Assembly (NCBI GenBank): GCA_009823395.1
Contig: CM020503.1
Coordinates: 5,052,001 to 5,116,000 of the forward strand
Source of the DNA: Thamnaconus septentrionalis
Lineage: Eukaryota > Chordata > Actinopteri > Tetraodontiformes > Monacanthidae
Length of the DNA: 64,000 bases
Reading direction: 5' to 3'
Below the pieces are notes generated by a model. That model worked only from the letters and a program-made list of their open reading frames with translations, made no database searches and was not told the DNA's origin. Positions 51,922-60,900 of the stretch are shown one piece after another. Every line of letters starts with the position of its first letter. The first letter of the stretch is position 1. A program made the translations under genes and the position numbers.

Positions 51922-54900
51922 AATCGTAAAACTGATGCAAAGGCAAAACCCATCCAAAGTCACAAAAAAATAATTCTATTTTAAAGTGTATATGTGCTGC
52001 TGAAAGCTGCCACTGTAAGTGTTGACTTACTTTTTGACAATGAATTTCAACCCAATTATGCTTTCCAGTGATCACCAACATGGAGTAATCAAAGTGAAAT
52101 GCCAGTGCGTAGGCCAGATGGTGTTGTGAAGCATTCACTGTGTGTTCTGGAGTAGTTACGCTGCAATCCAGGAAAAGCTTCCCGGACAAACACAGACACA
52201 AGCAAATCCGCGGCAAGGTTGGTTGGGATTGCGGTGACTCAAACATTCACGGCATGATCGCGTGCGAGCAAACGAAATAATTGTTGTCCACATCTGGTGG
52301 AGGGAGGGATCGTTGCACGGATCAGTCTTTGGCTGAAAAATTATTAGTCAATGTTCATTAGAAAAAAGATTTTTTATAGAGAAAGAATATTTGCAGTTTA
52401 ATGGTATTTCAAACTCAAAGTAATTGCCTTTTAAAGGTTAAATAAACATCAGTGAATTGTGTTTGACAATGTGTTTAATCATCAGGTTGTGATATTTAAA
52501 ATGATTGCGGTGATGATTTTTGCATTGATCAGGCGGCCCTCGGTGAGGCTCGACCGGCTGATTAGTCGCCGTATCCGCTCCGTTCCCTTCACAACACATT
52601 GTTCCGGCACAGCTGCTTTTGCATTTCATTATCATTAGCTGCTGTCCATCACGGCTTTATGGTCCATTTTAAACTTTGTGACAAGCGGAGCAGATGGGGC
52701 GGGGGATATGGGCTACATTTGCCAGATTAAATGTGGATGTGTGTGTGAGGGCGAAAGATAAAGAGAGCCATGGTTTGATGAATAGCAGGCGCAGAGGCTG
52801 AGTCTCTCCCCTCTGGCCCACACCTGCTGTGTATCCAATCATAAGTCCTGACACTGCTGCAGCTCTGCGGAAGGAGCCGGCACATTATCCATCCTTTCGC
52901 CTTCCTGGCTCCTTCCTGACACCATCGACACACCCTTTATCAGCTGTCAGCGACTGGATCTAGTCATTCTGTTCTGACTCAATTTCACCAAGAAATGATG
53001 AAAGGTCTCTGAATATTCTGCAAAGCTCCTCAGTCTTTTCTATTTTCCTTGTCCTCCTCGACCCATCCTCCTTTCCCCATCTCCGGCTTCAACTACAGCG
53101 ACCTTCATCCCACCAGCTAAGACAGATGTAAGGGGCAGCATTGCATCAGCGGCACGGCCATTTGGCCCCGTGATGAATGGCAGTAATTACCTGTAGACGT
53201 AATTAACGAGGTCCAAGAATTGGCCGTTTAACTCAAGTTCATCGGGGAAACGCTTCTCTATGTAGGTCATCATCTTCACCAGCAGGATGGACTTCTCGCG
53301 CAGGTTGGGCATCTGGAAGACAAAGGAGGAGCGGCAAAGTGAGTTTCAAAGGCCGAGGAAGAAGCAGCGCATAGAGGAGGAAAGAGAGGTGGGATTCCAA
53401 AAGAAATAAACTTGTTTGTTTTGCTTTAACCAGCATTTCCTTATCTACCTGAAAAACCTCCTGCTCATGCTTTTACACTGTTGTAAATGGGAAAATGGAG
53501 CAGAAGTGCCTGTGTGGGCATTTTTTCTCACATTTATTTCACATGGTTGGCGTAAATGGGCCTGTGCTTTTATTGTCTGTCCAAAAGGTTTCAATTTTTC
53601 AAACGTACCTTATCGGATTCAATTTTCATTCTTTTGCAAAATTCATAGAAGGACTCCACCCCCCCTTACCTGATTGGCAGCCATGGGAGAATTGTTTTTC
53701 ACCCACTCTTCAACAATTTTCACCACCGCGCGCAGGATTTTGGGATCGGGCGACTTCTCGATCAGGGACGTGAGGATGACCTGGATGAAGTTCTTCCTCA
53801 TCTCCATGCTCATGACCGACAGGCGAGTCTTCACCAGGTCAAGACTCAGCATGACCAGCTCGCTGGTCACTGCGAAGACAGAATGTTGTTGAAAACGGCC
53901 ATCATGAAGTACGACCTGCTCCTTCGGACTCAGGCTTCTGAACACCCAGGAAGTGCTTGCAGTGTAATGTCGAGTGCAGTTCATTAGATTTGTCAGACAT
54001 GAACCTTGCTTAGAGACTGAGGACTTGCTGATCACATCGATTAGGGTCTTGGTGACTCTAACTCTGCCCAGTGGAGGTTAAATGTCTGTGTTTGGCGGTG
54101 TAGTCATTAGGAGGCCATTAAAGGTGCTGATAGCATCTCGCAGCCATTACCTCCCATCAGAGAAGGAGCATGGGGAATTATGTACCGCCTGCCTTCCGTA
54201 AACCTCCAGGGACTAGGCAGAGTGAACTGGGAACCTAAAGTATTATTCTTTACAGTTAGAAAATAAAAACATAAAACCCCAAAATACCAATGCGTTCATT
54301 TTAAATCATTTGATCCAAGGTGACTTTCAGAATAAAAAAGCAGGCTAAAAAAAGGGGGGAAAAAGGTTATTAAAGCTTTGCAGACAATCACCCAATCAGA
54401 AATATTTTGTACAGTAAATTTTAGGAGGAAAATACCCATTGACCTTGACCAACAGACTTTATGGAGGATTTTCCTCGATTGATCTTTGAATGTACCTGTG
54501 TTGGTCTCCGTCACGCCTGGATTAGCCTGCTGGGGGCTGAGGTGCTCGCGCACCATCTTCTGGAGCGAGCGCATGAACACGGAGATGAGGCGGTCAATGT
54601 AACTGGCATTGTAGCTGCAAGCCGACTTCAAAATCATCAGAGTCCCTGAAAGACAGTTCAGAGGAGGGATTAAATAATGAGAATGGAGAAAACAGAGTGA
54701 AGAGGCGCTCCTGCTTTGGAGACTTTTAGAGAGAACAGAAAATAGCAACCGATGTGTCACAAAGGCTGCGAGAGGTGCGGCTAATGGCACCGTCTGGTGT
54801 CGCTCCCCAGAGGGCGGAAAAATGTTAGAATGTCAACCAGCATCATGTCAGGTGCACCACTCGGTGACAGCAGGATACCGAAAGCTCTTTATTGACCGCA

Positions 54901-57900
54901 GATGGCATTTTGGAGAACTGTATCAAATAGCGTTAGCTTAATGCTGCTTTCAAAAGCTAAGCGTCACGTTGCGAGCGATCCAGGATGGATAGCCACTCTG
55001 TGCTCTCCGTTTTTAAAATGCAATCATATTTCACCAGGGAACCAGTTATGATGTGGAGTTGACAGGGACTTGTTCTGTGACATCTGGCAGAATAAAAGTG
55101 AAGTCCATATCGTGCAGGTGCCCACAAGCAGAAACGCAACCTGAGACAACCTTTCTGAAAGCGGTAGACTGGGAACTCTAAACAGAACAGATGTTATCCT
55201 GTGCAGCAGGGCCACTGGCTTCTTTTAATGACCCACTTGCTTAATTAATGACTTGACAGGTGTAGCTTGATTGTGGAAGGACTAAAGTGGGACTCCACTA
55301 AATCCACTCCAGCACGTTAACAAAGCACGAGGAGGAGTGACGCAGGAATATATGATACATGAAAAAAAAGTTCCTACCGAAGAGTTGAGTCGGGTTCGTG
55401 TTGGTTGTGGCTTTTTCATAGTTGGTGAGGCCTTCGTAGATGACCTTGCCAACAGCAGCGTACAAGCATTCCAACTCCTCATACTTTGATGCCACTGTTG
55501 ATGTGCCTGGAAACAGAAAACAGAGTTATAAAAATAACAATAATGATAATATGAAATTTTTCATTTGATCTTCATCACTCAAAAAAGTGTACCATGCTTT
55601 CACTTATTTAGCGTTTTTTTTGTACTTAAATTAACTAACCAGTACATGTGACCTCGACCGATTGAAATGAGACACAAGGCATTTAAAACTTACTGGGCTC
55701 CGTTGGGAAGATGCTCATGAGGCGAGACAGGAGCGAATGGACGGCCCGCAAGACTTTGGTGTTGCCACAGGTCATGCACGCCGCAATACCTCGCTGGAGC
55801 GGCTTGAAATGTGCCAGGATGGCTGGGGACTGCAGCACAGTCAGGAGGAAGCAGAGGATCTCCAGTCCGGTGCAGATGTTGGAGATGTTAGCTTGCGCTG
55901 GCTGCTCCTGCAGGAGGACAAGAAGGGGGGAAAAACAAAACAAAAACAAACCAGTGAAAGACTAATCAGGCAATCAGCACGGCCGTGCGTTCAGGAGACT
56001 CCTCGCCATCGCATACGGAAAAGAAAACATCCTCTGCTGGTTTTTCACATCGCCATATCAAAGAAAGAAAAACTTTGCTCCCAACAATGAAAACCATGTT
56101 CTGCACACACATGTTGTGACGTAAAAGAACCCGGGCCATGTAATCACAGCTAAACTAAAGATCAATGGCGAACATCATGGCCTAATTTTGTCTAAATTGC
56201 AATCAAGCTTTACAATGATGGCGAGGCCAAGAGGACAATCTAGGAAAGATCCATGACTCTAATCTTGGCTAATGAACAAGGTGACTGTGGTGATACCGCC
56301 CCCGGTAGGGCTGCTATTGATTTGGCACTGTATTATCAGAAATGGGCCTCATCTCTCAAGCAATGCCGATACGCTTGTCCACCACCGTATGCGATTGTGT
56401 GATTGTTGTATGCGCGTGTGTACCCCAACCCCAACCCTCCTAATCACTCTGGGGCCGCTACAATGGGATGATAAAAGGTAATCCGATCACAGGCATTGTT
56501 CATTAGCCTCAGAGCGATGGCCGGCCAGGTAGAGCATGATCCCATGGGGCGACCGTGACCGCGCCTGCGCTCCTGCATCTGCATAAGACCTACAGAGGCA
56601 TTGCTTTGTCGAGGCATCCCCCCGGGCTTTAGAGTGGGACTGGGTACACTGCTGTTTGTGTGCGCAGAGAGAAACAGAGCGGACAGAGCGGTCGGTCCGT
56701 GGAAGTACGTGACAAGTGGCAGAGTGTGGCGATAACCTTGTCTGCACAGCGGCGCGGAATCAGACCGGAGAGACTAGGGGAGGAGGAGAAACCGGCCGAC
56801 AGATAAAAGAAGAAAAGCGAAAAGGAAATAGGACGAGAGGAAGGCGGAGGTAGAGAGAGAGGGGATGACAGAGAGAAAGGAGATGAGAGTATGGAGAAGT
56901 GGCGAGGGCCAGAGGGACGCACAAGAGACAGTAGGTCGATGCGGAAGGCAGGGATCGGGTGAGGAGGGGTGAGGAGGAGTACAGGGGGTTAAGATTAAGG
57001 CACAGGCCGACCCTGATAGAGTTGCATTATCTGCCCACTGTCTTTATTTTGTCACTATGGCAGCTGGGGCTTCATTTCATGTACTACTGCTAAAAGAGTC
57101 AAAGGAGTCTGCAACGTTTGAACAAAACAGTGAAACAAAAAAGAAAAGTTGGAGAGTTGAAGGGAAATCAGGATTGGAGAAATATTTCCCTATTTTACAG
57201 AAAGCCTTCAGGGAAAAAAAAAGAGTTTTTTTTTCGATTACAACATATAGCAAGACCCCCATTTACATTAATTCATGATGAGCCACAAACTTTGGCAAAG
57301 TTTGTATCTCATAAAACGGAGAGGAAAAAAGAATAAAGCGGAGAAAGGCTGAGTGGAGTCACGCCGAGGCAGCGCGTCAACTCACCACCGTCATGAGCAG
57401 CTTGTCAAACCACTGCAGCTTGAGTTCAGCGCGGGGCCACATGTCGGGCCTCAGGGCCGACTTCATCAGGCTCACACAGCGGCGGGACAGCAGCTCTCCC
57501 GGAGACCCGGCCACATTGCTGGCATCGTTCACCTACCAGGGGAAAAAAAGTCTAAGTGTAAGCATTTGGGATCCGTCAATAGTGAATCGCCGGGGGGGGG
57601 TCGCCTGGCCTGTCAGCATCAGTCGCAGCATCGTTCATGTGGCTACAAATCAAAAAATGCAGCTGCTATGACGCGGAGGCCTTCCAGCCATTGGTAGTGA
57701 TACAGCTGATACAGCTGATGGAATTATCAACTGAATACGAGGCAAAAACATACATTTTTGGTAAGGCTTGAACAACATGGTTATAAGATGGTTGAAAAAT
57801 CGTGTGTAAAAGAAGCTACACAAAAAATGTCACCACTAGTTTTTACAGTTTAGTAGTGCGCGTTCACTGATATAAACCAGCATATCAGAAGCTTCCATTG

Positions 57901-60900
57901 AACATTTAATAAGCAAAAAAGGACACGAAGAGAAAATTGCCATTTTGTGGACAATGACAAGAAACAAAGGTACAGTGTAAACGTTGTTGTTGTAAGTCCT
58001 GTTGAGGTGATGTTACCTGGCATGCTATTCTGATGAGGAAGTTGACCACGGTGTCGGTGTGTTGCTTCTCCACAGGCTTGGTGAGCATGGTCTCTGCACC
58101 AGGAATGGACTGGCCACGGCCAAATACCTGAAAAAATAAACACAGGCACAAAGGTATTTTTCATTACTTTTGAATGACATCCTTGTCAGTTGAGGGAAAC
58201 AGGAATGGCTTTAAACAGAGCCGGTCCATTACTCGGGAGAGAATTTCAAAGAGCCGTAACCAGGTCGTGACTTTGCTGTAAAGCTTGTCGTGAAATTTTG
58301 TCGAGCAAGTCTGATTTTCTGATAACTACCCTGTCACGCTTTTCAACAGCTGTGACTTCTGCTCAAGAGGTGATAAATGACCGACAAGCTCTTACAGACA
58401 TGACTAAGAAATCACTGGCAGGGAAAATTTTTGACACAAAGGAGAATTCTAGGCGCAGCGTTGGGTTAAAGCCTCATTAAAAAACATTTCATACAAACAT
58501 GCCATCATTCAAAAATATGTTGTAAAGCATACTAGATCTTTTTTTTTTTTTTAGATTTGAAAAGGCACTTTTTGCAACACAGGCTTTTCAATCGGCTGCA
58601 GACGGCAAGAACAACAGATGACAGCGGGATCTGAGATGAGACAGATGCGTGGCTGTGATAGTGTTGTAAGGAAGAAGGGATTTAGATAACAGCAAGCGCG
58701 CTGTTGGCTCCCGCTGATAATCAGTCGGAGACTGATGGGGAATTTTCTTTGATAAAAAGAAATCAGTGCAGCGAACATTTTACAATAAAATTTTTACACG
58801 GCACCGTGTAACAAACAAAACAAATAATCTTGTGTTAGACAGGTGCTTGCCGCCGCATTTCGCAGGTCTCTGAAGGGTTTTGGGGAGGTGGGCGTCGGGG
58901 GAGTCTGGGGTGGGGTTATAGGTTACCGTGGAAGCGGCTCCAGCTGCGGTGCGGAACCTTTTCACATCCTGGCCCGCAGCCGCAGCTTCCAGGGACAGTC
59001 CTCTTTTCACGGCCGCTGCACTCGTTCCCTCCCCGCCAGCTCCTGCCTCAGCCTCCGTCTCAGGCTGCAGCAGACAGGAGGAGGAAACAGCAGCGGTTTT
59101 ATATCATAAAGTTTTTCATTAGCTCCGACCTGATTAAAAACATTATTTTGAAAGAAACATAACCAAGACTCTTCATTAACATATAATGTATTTTTCAAAC
59201 CGTTCCTTAATCCCTTAAGGATCCCTTAATTGGTGGTTTAAAAGAAAGGTCACGCTACTGTTTTCATTGTTTGCTCCTTCCAAATATAAAAAAAACACAA
59301 ACTGCATTAATGAAATGCATGTTTTAATTGAATCTCTTTCACTTTACACTGTGGCCTTCATGTGCGTGCACATCCTCTCAGATGTTACAGACCTGTTGGT
59401 CTTTGATCCGCTGCAGCTCCCACTTGATGACCACCTCGGCCAGGTCCACCGCCAGTTTTCTCTGCTCGATGGTCACGCTGGGCGTGAAGCCAAGGCGCTG
59501 CATCGCACTGATCATGTGCTGCACCAGGTGGTGGCGCACAGGATAGTAGACCTGCAGGGGGCATCAGTCACAGGGTTTATCATTAGTTTTATTTAAAGCA
59601 ACTCAGAGCGCAATTAGGGTCGTTAGGCAAATGAAAAATGATCTATCTGCTAGAAAAAATATCATGAGGGCATTAAGAAAGAAACATCTTATAATTTAAA
59701 GGTAGACTTAAGTGTCAAAGGCACAGAGGAACGCTACAAAGTAAAACACGGCAGTTCAGGAATAACAAACTGTAACTCAGAGTCGCTGTGGTTTGGAGCT
59801 TCCTTTTCACTTCATAACTATTACAAACAAATTCTGATGCAAAAGAACAGCAGATTTGGACAATCAGTGACCTCATCATCATTTTTCACATACATGCCTT
59901 CAAACAAAACACTTTTTCATGGTCACTGGAAGTCAACCATAGACTACAGGCATTAAATATTGTCATTTTGCATACTGATTGGACATTGTAGTTAGTTTGT
60001 GTGCATGCCAGGCAAACCTCTTTTCAAACAAGTCCAACAGATGTCATGTCAGATGTTATGGAGTCATGACACAAAAGTCAGACTATCTTAAAACTCCCTT
60101 AAAATGCATTTTGTTCAGAGAGCCAAAGCACATCCACCCTCAATGTAAAATAAAACTAGACCATCGTCTAACTGCTGTACATGCAGCCTTCTGTTCTTGC
60201 GATACTTTACAGTCAAAGCTGGTAGCGCACCCCCCCCCCCTCCCGTCAGGCCGGCCGCTCAATCACTTTGAGTCAGAAGAGGCAAACTTGCTGCATTCGT
60301 ATTCCCACTTTAGTCTCAAGGACATGATGACATACACTTGGCCCGGAGAACTCACACTCTCGAGCGTTGCACTCAAGACTCACTTAGCTCCGTCACAAAC
60401 TGAACTGGGATTTGCAGACGCGCGCAGACAAAAGAGCACGAGATGAGATGTCTATCCGGAGGCTGTTGCCAGTGTCAAAGAATATTAAAGCTTCTCACTT
60501 TGAGGGTAATTACAGCCGATGGAGCGCGGCTTCACAGCCCCTTAATGACGGCGTGGCAAAGCCCTGTCCATCACATGTGCACACAGACAAACACGCACAC
60601 AATCTTGCCGTTTCCTGATCAAACTAGCGGGCGCGAGCACGCACGCGAGCACGCACACACACGCAGTCTCTCATCTGCCTGTCATTATCTTCTCCCCAGT
60701 GTAATTATGCTGATGTGATTACATTAGATTAGTCATCTGGCCCAGTGAGTGCAGCCTGTCAGTGAGATATAGAGGAGCTGATGAAGAAAAAAATAGAAGT
60801 CATTTTTTGCACACACAAAAAAAAAAATAGACTGGCACTTTCTGACCGGCGAGGCGGCAAAAAAAAACGGCGGCAGAGGGAGCGAGAGCAGAAAATGAGT

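Noticed and set aside
51674..52246. Long open frame on the minus strand rich in Phe, Leu and Ser
   Set aside because: It is largely the translation of the GAAA/TTTC simple repeat; no splice context or family match.
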